Below, one piece after another: positions 5,060 to 11,777 of a stretch of 11,796 nt of DNA. The notes under the pieces were generated by a model. It did no database searches. It was not told the DNA's origin and saw only the letters and a list, made by a program, of their open reading frames with translations. Made by a program: the position numbers and the translations under genes. Source of the DNA: Alphaproteobacteria bacterium (lineage in GTDB: Bacteria > Pseudomonadota > Alphaproteobacteria > JAEULC01); assembly GCA_020851015.1 (NCBI GenBank), contig JADZDN010000392.1:1-11796 (forward strand), read 5' to 3'. Position 1 is the stretch's first letter; each line of letters begins with the position of its first letter.

Positions 5060-5647
5060 CTAGCTGGCGTGCCCGATCCCGGTCAGCTTGAACACGAAGC
5101 GTCGCAGCGGCCTTGCCCAGGGGCCGCCGATGCCCACGACCGACAGCGCGAACATGGCCGGCCACGCCCACCAGCCGATGCGGGGCACGACCTGCTGTCC
5201 ATAGACCGTGGTCGCCAGCAATGCCACCGGCACGTAGAGCGACGTGATGAACACCGAACGAACCGCGAAGCGCGCGAAGCTGACCCCGACCATGCCGAGG
5301 CCGCTATAGGTCGGTATCAGCACGGCCGGGCCGGGAAACACGCGCGCCACCACGACGACGAGGAACAGGTGATCGTCGAGCCAGCGGCGGGACCGGTGCG
5401 CGCCGTCGGACCGCAGCCAGCGCTTCAGCGCGGGCAGCCGCCGCGCCAGCACGCCCAGGCCGTACACGCCCCAGTCGCCGCAGGTCAAGCCGGCGATCAG
5501 CAGGATCAGGACCGCTGCGACCGGCCAGCCCAGCTCGACGATCATGTAGCCGCCCGCGACCATCGCCGTCTCCTCGTGCACGATGCTGGTGAGGAAGACG
5601 CCGAGGCACAGCAGCACCGGGCTGGCGGCAAGCGACGCGATCGACAA
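5060..5647 (-). CDS. DedA/VTT-family integral membrane protein
   Basis: About 195 residues from the TTG at 5647. The frame stays open to another TTG at 5701. The inner TTG is preferred because AGGA lies 9 bases before it, whereas the outer one has no ribosome site. Numbering from 5647, features of the DedA (SNARE-associated, VTT) fold are the re-entrant acidic motif VHEETAMVAGGYM (Glu25, Glu26), the GDWGVYGLG segment (Asp58) and ARVFPGPAVLIPTYSGLGM (Arg102 and the following glycines). About five hydrophobic segments are visible. Members are inner-membrane proteins linked to proton-motive-force homeostasis and, in part, to flipping of undecaprenyl phosphate or phospholipids. The usual proline-rich RxxPGxR motif is altered to RVFPGP, so this is a divergent member. 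It is probably the last gene of the ndk-chr-chr run. Start codon choice is uncertain. Confidence 0.85.
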   Translation of the reverse strand: MSIASLAASPVLLCLGVFLTSIVHEETAMVAGGYMIVELGWPVAAVLILLIAGLTCGDWGVYGLGVLARRLPALKRWLRSDGAHRSRRWLDDHLFLVVVVARVFPGPAVLIPTYSGLGMVGVSFARFAVRSVFITSLYVPVALLATTVYGQQVVPRIGWWAWPAMFALSVVGIGGPWARPLRRFVFKLTGIGHAS

Positions 5648-5752
5648 GGTCGGATGTCCTAGGGTTGACGCGACGGTAGCGCAGTTCGGCCCGATCCCCA
5701 ACGGCGCGGGCGAACGACGGGTTCCTGCCGCGCCGGCCGGAAACGGCCCCCC

Positions 5753-6283
5753 TCACAGCAGCCCGGCCATCCCCAGCGCGGCCGCAACGCCCATCACCCA
5801 CAGCGGGTTGATGCGCGTGGCGAACGAAACCGCGGCGGTGGCGGCGGTAATCGCGAACGTGGCGTAGCCGGTGTCGACCGCCCGCACCAGCACCAGCCCG
5901 CTCGACGACACCAGCCCGACCATGACCGGCGTCAAGCCGTTCTGGATCGCCAGGCGCCAGGGGCGCGTCTTGAAGCGATCCCACAGGCGGAGCACCAGGA
6001 AGGTCAGCACGGCGCTGGGTACGGTCAGCGCCGCCGTCGCCACGAGCCCGCCCGCGATCCCCGCCGCATGCCAGCCGATCAAGGTGACGATCATCATGTT
6101 GGGGCCGGGGGTCGCCTGGGCGATGGCATAGAGATCGGCGAAGCGCTGGCTGGTCATCCAGCCCTGGACCTCCACCGCCTCGCGATGCATCGCCGGCAGG
6201 ACGGAGGATACGCCGCCGATCGTCAGCAGCGACAGCAGCGCGAAATGGCGCGCGATCGTGCCGATTGCACCGTCGTCGTTCAT
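5753..6283 (-). CDS. Short-chain chromate transporter half, second of pair
   Basis: A 176-residue membrane protein of the CHR family (single domain, short-chain type). It shows the family plan of IGGVSSVLPAMHRE (22-35), WMTSQRFADLYAIAQATPGPN (42-62) and GLVATAALTVPSAVLTFL (79-96), followed by further hydrophobic helices to the C-terminus. Its ATG (6283-6281) overlaps the TGA of the preceding half (6282-6280) as ATGA, so the two are made by coupled translation. Short-chain ChrA pairs function together, with the two halves probably in opposite membrane orientation. They export chromate or related oxyanions by proton exchange in known cases. The usual FGGP is IGGV here, while the second motif keeps PGP (TPGP). 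The substrate is therefore uncertain. Confidence 0.88.
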   Translation of the reverse strand: MNDDGAIGTIARHFALLSLLTIGGVSSVLPAMHREAVEVQGWMTSQRFADLYAIAQATPGPNMMIVTLIGWHAAGIAGGLVATAALTVPSAVLTFLVLRLWDRFKTRPWRLAIQNGLTPVMVGLVSSSGLVLVRAVDTGYATFAITAATAAVSFATRINPLWVMGVAAALGMAGLL

Positions 6284-6861
6284 CGCGGCCACCGCCAGCT
6301 CGCGGCGATGCTGAGCGGGCACAGCGCCAGCACCGCCCATTCCAGCGGAACGCGCAGCAGGCCCACCGCCGCGAACGCCGCCAGCATGAACGGCAGCGCC
6401 TGGGCCGGGCGGCGGCGCAGCAGCGGCACGGCCATCTTGGCCGCCGTCGCCACCACCAGTCCCGCCGCCGACGCGGCGATGCCCTGGAGCGCCCCGCGGA
6501 CCACCGGAATGCCGCCGAACCGCAGATAGAGGGCGCCGACGCCCATCACCAGCAAGGTCGGCACCGCCATGATGCCGGTGAAGGCGGCCAGCGCGCCGAG
6601 CAGGCCGCGAAACCGCGCGCCGACAGCGACCGCCAGGTTGACCACGTTGGAGCCGGGCAGGAACTGGCACAACGCCAGCAGGTTGTTGAACTCCTCGGCG
6701 CTCAGCCAGCGCCGGCGCTCGACGATCATCCGCCGCGCCCACGGCAGCACGCCGCCGAATCCGACGGCGGCGGTCGAAAGGAAGGCAAGGAAAATCAGGC
6801 CGGCGGACGGCGCGCCCGCCGAGGGGATTTCTACGGGGGAAGCGCCGCCCCGATCGTCCAT
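6280..6861 (-). CDS. Short-chain chromate transporter half, first of pair
   Basis: A 193-residue membrane protein of the CHR family. About 20 hydrophilic residues precede the first helix. Family motifs are VGFGGVLPWARRMIVERRRW (33-52), AEEFNNLLALCQFLPGSNV (55-73) and GLLGALAAFTGIMAVPTLLV (86-105). Compared with the family consensus, FGGP is FGGV and LPGP is LPGS, two changes at otherwise conserved signature positions. The ATG (6861-6859) lies 14 bases after the ndk stop and has no strong Shine-Dalgarno. The gene ends inside the ATGA overlap with the second half. Two short-chain halves side by side replace one long two-domain ChrA. I am confident of the family and of the pairing. Chromate as the physiological substrate is unproven, and the sequence suggests another anion may be handled. 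Confidence 0.88.
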   Translation of the reverse strand: MDDRGGASPVEIPSAGAPSAGLIFLAFLSTAAVGFGGVLPWARRMIVERRRWLSAEEFNNLLALCQFLPGSNVVNLAVAVGARFRGLLGALAAFTGIMAVPTLLVMGVGALYLRFGGIPVVRGALQGIAASAAGLVVATAAKMAVPLLRRRPAQALPFMLAAFAAVGLLRVPLEWAVLALCPLSIAASWRWPR

Positions 6862-6875
6862 CGCCGTCGGGACAG

Positions 6876-7298
6876 CTAGCCGACGATCTCGGTCCCGGCG
6901 AAGAAGAAGGCGATCTCGACCTTGGCGTTGTCCAGGCTGTCCGAGCCGTGCACGGAATTGGCCTCGATCGACTCGGCGAATTCCTTGCGGATCGTGCCCG
7001 GCGCGGCGTTGGCGGGGTTGGTCGCGCCCATCACGTCGCGGTTCTTGGCCACGGCGCCCTCGCCTTCCAGCACCTGGACCACCACGGGGCCGGAGGTCAT
7101 GAAGCCGCACAGGTCGTTGAAGAACGGCCGCGCCCTGTGCACGGCATAGAACGCCTCGGCCTGGGCGCGCGTGAGGTGCAGGCGCTTCTGCGCGACGATC
7201 CGCAAGCCCGCCCCTTCCAGCTTGGCATTCACCTTGCCGGTCAGGTTCCGGCGCGTGGCATCCGGCTTGATGATCGACAGCGTGCGCTCGACGGCCAT
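6876..7298 (-). CDS. ndk: Nucleoside diphosphate kinase
   Basis: A 140-residue protein, the exact usual length for Ndk. It transfers the gamma phosphate from ATP to nucleoside diphosphates via a phosphohistidine, keeping NTP and dNTP pools balanced in the cytoplasm. The catalytic histidine is His117 in NSVHGSDS. Other family landmarks are [16 protein letters not shown] (8-23, with Lys11), [17 protein letters not shown] (57-73), [19 protein letters not shown] (86-104) and the C-terminal VEIAFFF. The ATG at 7298 is chosen on length. A 36-residue extension upstream is open but would cross the promoter at 7332-7360 and has no family support. It is the first gene of a minus-strand run with the two ChrA halves and the DedA gene, and is divergent from the ABC-F gene. 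Confidence 0.97.
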   Translation of the reverse strand: MAVERTLSIIKPDATRRNLTGKVNAKLEGAGLRIVAQKRLHLTRAQAEAFYAVHRARPFFNDLCGFMTSGPVVVQVLEGEGAVAKNRDVMGATNPANAAPGTIRKEFAESIEANSVHGSDSLDNAKVEIAFFFAGTEIVG

Positions 7299-7331
7299 GA
7301 TTTCGGGTCCCGGTCCTAATTGGGGTGCGGT

Positions 7332-7360
7332 CTTATAGTCGGGCCGGCCGGGGCTGGCAA
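7332..7360 (-). promoter_or_regulatory. ndk: Strong sigma70-type promoter of ndk
   Basis: On the minus strand TTGCCA (7360-7355) and TATAAG (7337-7332) each match the consensus hexamer at 5 of 6 positions, with an ideal 17-base spacer. The expected start is near 7325, leaving a leader of about 27 bases. It is the best promoter match I found in the window and probably drives ndk and the downstream chr-chr-dedA genes. Confidence 0.7.
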
Positions 7361-7392
7361 CCCGCCCCGGAAGTGCTATCAACCCGCCCGCC

Positions 7393-9330
7393 ATGCTCTC
7401 CGTCAACGATTTGACCTTCCGCTACGGCGGGCGCGCGATCTTCGAGCGCGCCGGGGTTTCGATTCCGGCCGGGCATCGCGTCGGGCTGGTCGGGCGCAAC
7501 GGCAGCGGCAAGTCGACCCTGCTGAAGCTGGTCCTGGGCGAGCTTTCGCCCGATTCCGGCGCGATCGAGATGCCGTCGCGCGCGCGCGTCGGGCACCTGG
7601 CGCAGGAAGCGCCGGCGGGACCGATGTCGCTGGTCGAGTTCGTGCTGGCGGCCGACCTGGAGCGCGCGGCGCTGCTGCACGAGGCGGAGACCACCGAGGA
7701 CGCGGGGCGCATCGCCGAGATCCACGAGCGGCTCAACACGATCCAGGCCCATGCCGCGCCGTCGCGCGCGGCCACGATCCTGGCCGGGCTGGGCTTCGAC
7801 CACGCAGCGCAGCAGCGCCCGGTCAGCGACTATTCCGGCGGCTGGCGCATGCGGGTCGCGCTGGCGGCCGTGCTGTTCGCAGCGCCCGACCTGATGCTGC
7901 TGGACGAGCCGTCGAACCACCTCGACCTCGAGGCGCGGATGTGGCTGGAGCAGTTCCTGGCGCAATACCCGGGCACGCTGATCCTGGTCAGCCACGACCG
8001 CGACCTGCTCAATGCCGTGGTCGAGGAGATCGTGCATGTCGACGCCGGCAAGCTGGTGATGTACCGCGGCGACTACGACAATTTCGAACGCACGCGCGCG
8101 ATGCGCCTGAACCTGCAGGCCGCGGCGCTGGTCAAGCAGGCGGCCCAGCGCAAGCACATCCAGGCCTTCATCAACCGCTTCCGCTACAAGGCCAGCAAGG
8201 CGCGCCAGGCGCAGAGCCGCATCAAGATGCTGGAGCGCATGGGCGAGGTGGCGCCGCTGGCGCCGCCGGAGGAGATCACCTTCGAGTTCCCCGATCCCGA
8301 CCAGCTGGCGCCGCCGATCGTCGCGATCGAGAACGCGTCGATCGGCTACGCGCCCGGCAGGCCGGTGCTGGCGAAGCTGGGGCTGCGCATCGACATGGAC
8401 GACCGCATCGCGCTCCTGGGCCCCAATGGCAACGGCAAGTCGACCCTGCTGAAGCTGCTGGCCAGGCGATTGGAGCCGCAGGCCGGCTCGGTGCGCCGCT
8501 CGGGCAAGCTGCGCGTCGGCTATTTCGACCAGGACCAGACGCAGTCCTTCGACCTCGAGCGCACGGCCTATGACCACCTGGCCGCGGCGGTGCCGGACCT
8601 GCCGGAGGTGAAGGTGCGGTCGCATCTCGGCCGCTTCGGGTTCAGCCAGGACCGCGCCAACCGCAAGGTCGGGCAGCTCTCGGGCGGCGAGCGCGCACGC
8701 CTGCTGTTCGCGCTGGTGACGCGCGACGCGCCGCACCTGCTGCTGCTGGACGAGCCGACCAACCACCTGGACATCGAGGCGCGCGACGCGCTGGTGGCGG
8801 CGCTCAGCGCCTTCGAGGGCGCGGTGATCCTGGTCAGCCACGACCCGCGCATGGTGGCGGCCACGGCCGACCGGCTGTGGCTGGTCGCCGACGGCACCTG
8901 CAAGCCGTTCGACGGCGACCTCGGCGACTACCGCCGGCACCTGATCGACGAGCGCCGCGCGGCGCAGCGCGGCGGCAACGGCAAGAAGCCGCCGGCAAGC
9001 GACAAGAAGGCGCCGGTGCGCGAGCAGGCCACCGCGAAGCGCGAGGTTTCGAAGGCGGACGAGCGCCGTGCGGCGGCCGACGCGCGCCAGAAGCTGAAGC
9101 CGCTGCGCCAGGCCGTCGCCCATGCCGAGAAGCAGGTCGAGCGCTTGACCAAGGAGAAGCAGGGGCTGGAAGCCAGGCTCGCCGATCCTGCGCTCTACGA
9201 CGGCGCGCCCGCCGAGGTGACGAAGATCCAGCGCGACCTTGCCCACGCCATCCACGAATTGAATGCTGCCGAGGACGCCTGGCTGACGGCGCACGAGGCC
9301 TACGAGGACGCCGCCAAGACGGCGGGATAG
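7393..9330 (+). CDS. yheS: ABC-F family ATPase, YheS type
   Basis: A 645-residue soluble protein with two ABC ATPase domains in tandem and no membrane segments. Domain 1 has Walker [10 protein letters not shown] (34-42), signature SGG (148-150), Walker B ending DEPSNHLD (171-178) and switch His201. Domain 2 has GPNGNGKS (343-350), LSGGE (429-433), DEPTNHLD (453-460) and His483. The interdomain P-site linker (about 240-300) carries the basic [20 protein letters not shown] stretch. A charged, Lys/Glu-rich C-terminal coiled coil covers about 560-640. Domain order, length and linker match E. coli YheS better than EttA or Uup. ABC-F proteins of this kind bind the ribosomal E site and relieve stalled translation; this is presumably a housekeeping factor, not a resistance determinant. 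No Shine-Dalgarno precedes ATG 7393 and no clear plus-strand promoter is visible, so a short or leaderless mRNA is possible. Confidence 0.93.
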   Translation: MLSVNDLTFRYGGRAIFERAGVSIPAGHRVGLVGRNGSGKSTLLKLVLGELSPDSGAIEMPSRARVGHLAQEAPAGPMSLVEFVLAADLERAALLHEAETTEDAGRIAEIHERLNTIQAHAAPSRAATILAGLGFDHAAQQRPVSDYSGGWRMRVALAAVLFAAPDLMLLDEPSNHLDLEARMWLEQFLAQYPGTLILVSHDRDLLNAVVEEIVHVDAGKLVMYRGDYDNFERTRAMRLNLQAAALVKQAAQRKHIQAFINRFRYKASKARQAQSRIKMLERMGEVAPLAPPEEITFEFPDPDQLAPPIVAIENASIGYAPGRPVLAKLGLRIDMDDRIALLGPNGNGKSTLLKLLARRLEPQAGSVRRSGKLRVGYFDQDQTQSFDLERTAYDHLAAAVPDLPEVKVRSHLGRFGFSQDRANRKVGQLSGGERARLLFALVTRDAPHLLLLDEPTNHLDIEARDALVAALSAFEGAVILVSHDPRMVAATADRLWLVADGTCKPFDGDLGDYRRHLIDERRAAQRGGNGKKPPASDKKAPVREQATAKREVSKADERRAAADARQKLKPLRQAVAHAEKQVERLTKEKQGLEARLADPALYDGAPAEVTKIQRDLAHAIHELNAAEDAWLTAHEAYEDAAKTAG

Positions 9331-9394
9331 ATCCGGCGCTATTCGCCTGACTGAACACGAATTTTCCGCGCGGTAGCGACGGTCGAGCCTATCG

Positions 9395-9428
9395 TTGGTC
9401 GATACCTTCTTGACCGAAAATTAACCAA
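9395..9428. promoter_or_regulatory. AT-rich leader region of the histidine kinase gene
   Basis: In the 143-base gap before the kinase gene, a short AT-richer patch holds TTGGT (9395-9399) and its inverse ACCAA (9424-9428), TTGACC (9410-9415) and a TTAACC half-site (9421-9426). TTAACC resembles half of a CtrA box, but no second TTAA lies at the right distance. A weak promoter using TTGACC as -35 is possible, although no good -10 follows at normal spacing. No terminator for the ABC-F gene is evident. Confidence 0.25.
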
Positions 9429-9473
9429 GGCGGCCCTATTCCTGCGATTGCGAGGTACGCACAGGACCGCCCA

Positions 9474-11123
9474 ATGCCGAGTGCCGGGGACCGCCAGAAG
9501 GCCCGCGTCCGGAAGAATTTCCCTGCCGCAGAACTGGCGGTCGCGTTCGATTGCCTGCGGGTCGCGCTGGCGGTGTTCGACCGTCGGGACCGCCTGATCT
9601 ACGCCAACGAGCAGTTCCGCTATCTCTATCGCGGCATCGCCGCGATCGACGAGCTGGTCGGGTTGCGCTTCGAGCAGATCATGCGGCTGGTCGCCGCCAA
9701 CGGCGAGATCGCCGGCGAACTGGCCGCGCGCGATCCCGATGCGTGGCTGGCCGACTTCATGGCGGTGCATCGCAGCCAGCCCTTCTATGCCTATGAGCAG
9801 CGCCTGACCGACGGGCGCTACCTGCAGATCAAGGAGCGGCCCACGCCCGAGGGCGGCACCGTCGTCCTGTGGGTCGACGTCACCGAGATGATGCGCCATC
9901 GCTTCCGCCTGGAGGACGCGATGCAGAGCGCGACCGAGGGCTTCGCGCTGTGGAGCCAGGCCGACAAGCTGATCGCGCACAACGACCAGTTCGCGCGGCT
10001 GTTCGGGCTCGAGGACCGCCCCTTGCGCGCCGGGCAGGACTACACCGAGGTGCTCCGGGCCGCGGTGACGCACGGCCGCGTGGTCCTGCCCGACGAGGCC
10101 GGCGAATGGCTGGCCAGCCGCTTCGCCGCCCACCGGCTGGCCACCAGCCGCGCCGAGTTCCAGCTTCCCGACGGGCGCTGGTTCCAGCTGATCGAAAGCC
10201 GCACGCGCGACGGCGGCACCGCCACGGTCCTGACCGACGTGACGGCGCTGAAGGAAAGCGAGATCGAATTGCGCCAGCGCGGCAAGACGCTCGAGCGCAC
10301 CGTGCACGAACTCGAGATGGTGCAGGTCAAGACCGAGGAGCAGGCGACGATGCTTGCCTCGATGGCCGAGGAGCTGGACAGCGCGCGGCGCGAGGCCGAG
10401 CGGGTCAGCGCCTACAAGACCTCGTTCCTGCGTTCGATCACCCACGAACTGCGCACGCCGCTCAACGCCATCATCGGCTTCTCGGAGCTGATCCAGACCG
10501 AATCGATGGGCAGGATCGGCAACCCGAAATACATCGAGTATGCCGAGCTGGTGAAGTCGAGCGGCGCGCACCTGCTGTCGCTGATCAACCAGATGCTGGA
10601 CCTGTCGCGCATCGAGGCCGGCAAGATGGAGCTGGACCTCGAGGAGCACGACCTCGTGGACATCGTGCGCTATTGCGCCGCCATGCTGTCGGAGAACGCG
10701 GCGCGCGCGAAGCTGACCCTGGCGCAGGATCTGCCGTCGCGCCGGCTGCCGGTCCATGTCGACCTGCTGGCGGCGCGCCAGGTGATGCTGAACCTGCTCG
10801 GCAACGCCATCAAGTTCACCGAGGCGGGCGGCCAGGTGACCGTGGCGGTCGGCCAGGAACAGGACCTGGCGCGGGTCACGATCGCCGACACCGGCGTCGG
10901 AATCGCGGAGGAAGACCTGCCGCGGCTGATGGAACCCTTCGCCCAGGCCGGCGACATCCTGACGCGGCGCGCGCAGGGCAGCGGCCTGGGGCTTGCGATC
11001 GCCAAGGCGCTGGTCGAACTGCATGGCGGCCGGATCGCCATCGCCAGCGAACTGCATGTCGGCACGCGCGTCGAGGTGACTCTGCCGCTCGCCCGCGAAG
11101 CCCGGCCGGTGGCGGCGGACTGA
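9474..11123 (+). CDS. Soluble double-PAS sensor histidine kinase, PleC/DivJ-like core
   Basis: A 549-residue protein with no signal peptide or membrane helix, hence a cytoplasmic sensor. Two PAS domains of similar sequence occupy about 22-137 and 146-260. Each ends in the same VDVTEM / TDVTAL element, so they look like a tandem duplication. A coiled coil (about 261-315) leads to the dimerisation domain with phosphoacceptor His324 in SITHELRTPLNAIIGFSELI. The following segment YIEYAELVKSSGAHLLSLIN and LDLSRIEAGKMEL is of the PleC/DivJ type. The ATPase domain has the N box (NLLGNAIKF, 440-448), G1 DTGVGI (472-477) and G2 GSGLGLA (502-508). There is no receiver domain and no adjacent response regulator, so it is an orphan kinase. 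AGGA (9463-9466) sits 7 bases before the ATG. The ligand of the PAS domains cannot be told; no heme or flavin cysteine motif is evident. Confidence 0.93.
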   Translation: MPSAGDRQKARVRKNFPAAELAVAFDCLRVALAVFDRRDRLIYANEQFRYLYRGIAAIDELVGLRFEQIMRLVAANGEIAGELAARDPDAWLADFMAVHRSQPFYAYEQRLTDGRYLQIKERPTPEGGTVVLWVDVTEMMRHRFRLEDAMQSATEGFALWSQADKLIAHNDQFARLFGLEDRPLRAGQDYTEVLRAAVTHGRVVLPDEAGEWLASRFAAHRLATSRAEFQLPDGRWFQLIESRTRDGGTATVLTDVTALKESEIELRQRGKTLERTVHELEMVQVKTEEQATMLASMAEELDSARREAERVSAYKTSFLRSITHELRTPLNAIIGFSELIQTESMGRIGNPKYIEYAELVKSSGAHLLSLINQMLDLSRIEAGKMELDLEEHDLVDIVRYCAAMLSENAARAKLTLAQDLPSRRLPVHVDLLAARQVMLNLLGNAIKFTEAGGQVTVAVGQEQDLARVTIADTGVGIAEEDLPRLMEPFAQAGDILTRRAQGSGLGLAIAKALVELHGGRIAIASELHVGTRVEVTLPLAREARPVAAD

Positions 11124-11127
11124 CGCC

Positions 11128-11580
11128 TCAAGCCTCGGCTTCCTTTTGCCAGCCCTTGTCGCCCTGGCGCCAGTAGGTGAGCTGATGGCCGGCGTCCTTG
11201 TAGGCGCGCCAGCGCTCGCGCGCCGCCGTCACGGCGGCCTCGTCGGCGCCATCGAACAATTCGACGCAGAGCTTGAAGCGGCCAAGATCGTCGGCGCGCG
11301 CCCCGTCGGCCAGGAACAGCACCTCGGCATCGTTGGGCGCCGCGGCCTCGGTCGCCAGGAAGACCGGCTGCCTGTCGGCGAAGCCGTCCTCGGCCGCGCC
11401 GTGCGGCAGGAAGGCTTCCGGCTTGTAGGTCCACAGATGCGCGTTGAGCGCCTTCAGCCGCTCGCCCGTGCCCAGCACCACCAGCGCGCGCTGGCCGCGC
11501 CCGAGCACGCGCTCGAGCATCGTCGGCAGCGCCGTGTCGAGCGTCGAGCGTTCGAGGTGGTAGAAGCGGATCTCGGTCAT
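11128..11580 (-). CDS. holC: DNA polymerase III subunit chi
   Basis: A 150-residue protein of normal HolC length. It starts MTEIRFYHLERSTLDTALP and continues with MLERVLGRGQRALVVLGTGE, LNAHLWTYKPEAFLPHG, DRQPVFLATE and ELFDGADEAAVTAARERW, all hallmark stretches of chi. The C-terminus includes GHQLTYWRQGDKGWQ, the usual YWxQ-xxGW motif of this family. In the replisome, chi links the clamp loader to single-stranded-DNA-binding protein. ATG 11580-11578 is chosen. The open frame upstream (to 11670) runs through a palindromic repeat, giving the peptide RDKPGHDG that is typical of translated repeat DNA. The stop is 4 bases from the kinase stop on the other strand. Its leader carries the cruciform at 11588-11647, starting 8 bases before the ATG, and no separate Shine-Dalgarno is visible. 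Confidence 0.95.
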   Translation of the reverse strand: MTEIRFYHLERSTLDTALPTMLERVLGRGQRALVVLGTGERLKALNAHLWTYKPEAFLPHGAAEDGFADRQPVFLATEAAAPNDAEVLFLADGARADDLGRFKLCVELFDGADEAAVTAARERWRAYKDAGHQLTYWRQGDKGWQKEAEA

Positions 11581-11587
11581 GGGGTTG

Positions 11588-11647
11588 GCCGCTGCCCTTA
11601 GTCCGTCATGCCCGGGCTTGTCCCGGGCACCCACGTCGGGCAGCGGC
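11588..11647. repeat. REP-like imperfect cruciform in the holC leader
   Basis: Nested inverted repeats share one axis. The outer arms GCCGCTGCCC (11588-11597) and GGGCAGCGGC (11638-11647) are perfect over 10 bp. Next come CGT/ACG (11604-11606, 11633-11635). The inner arms TGCCCGGG (11609-11616) and CCCGGGCA (11622-11629) close a CTTGT loop. This gives 21 pairs in 60 bases. The inner core is, from memory, a widespread dispersed palindrome of alphaproteobacterial intergenic DNA. On the minus strand it occupies positions -8 to -67 before the holC start. Confidence 0.75.
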
Positions 11648-11705
11648 GAAAACGAAGCGGACGTGTCCACGGTCCTTTCGCAGCAAAACTGCCGGCGAAT
11701 TGGTC

Positions 11706-11734
11706 GACGTGGATGGCCGCGACAAGCGCATGGC
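11706..11734. repeat. Second, decayed inverted copy of the same repeat core
   Basis: Read on the minus strand, 11726-11706 matches the 21 bases 11617-11637 of the first copy at 18 positions, starting CTTGTC and ending CCACGTC. On the other side of the loop the copy has CATGC directly followed by GCTTG, where the first has CATGCCCGGGCTTG. Four bases of that arm are missing, so its stem is broken. The two copies are in opposite orientation, as in a REP doublet. Confidence 0.55.
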
Positions 11735-11777
11735 TGTCCGGCTCGCGAACCGCCGCCGCGTAGATTTCATGTGTAGT

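Noticed and set aside
6862..7110. N-terminal extension of the first ChrA half
   Set aside because: It overlaps ndk in another frame; the CHR family length fits a start at 6861.
7333..9294. 653-residue minus-strand ORF opposite the ABC-F gene
   Set aside because: Low-complexity Q/R/L/A/V shadow with no domain; the plus strand has full ABC-F motifs.
9410..9426. CtrA-binding site before the kinase gene
   Set aside because: Only one TTAACC half-site is present; the second TTAA at 7-base spacing is missing.
9339..11057. 572-residue minus-strand ORF opposite the kinase
   Set aside because: Shadow of kinase codons with no domain.
9869..11176. 435-residue plus-strand ORF in a second frame of the kinase
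   Set aside because: R/A/P-rich frame shift of the kinase; it has none of the H, N or G box motifs.
11581..11670. holC N-terminal extension reading RDKPGHDG
   Set aside because: This peptide is the usual translation of the dispersed palindrome, not part of chi; MTEIRFYHLE is the family start.
11606..11770. 54-codon minus-strand ORF with a G-rich run before its ATG
   Set aside because: The frame runs through both palindromic repeat copies and is R/S-rich; the G-rich run belongs to the edge palindrome and is not a dedicated ribosome site.
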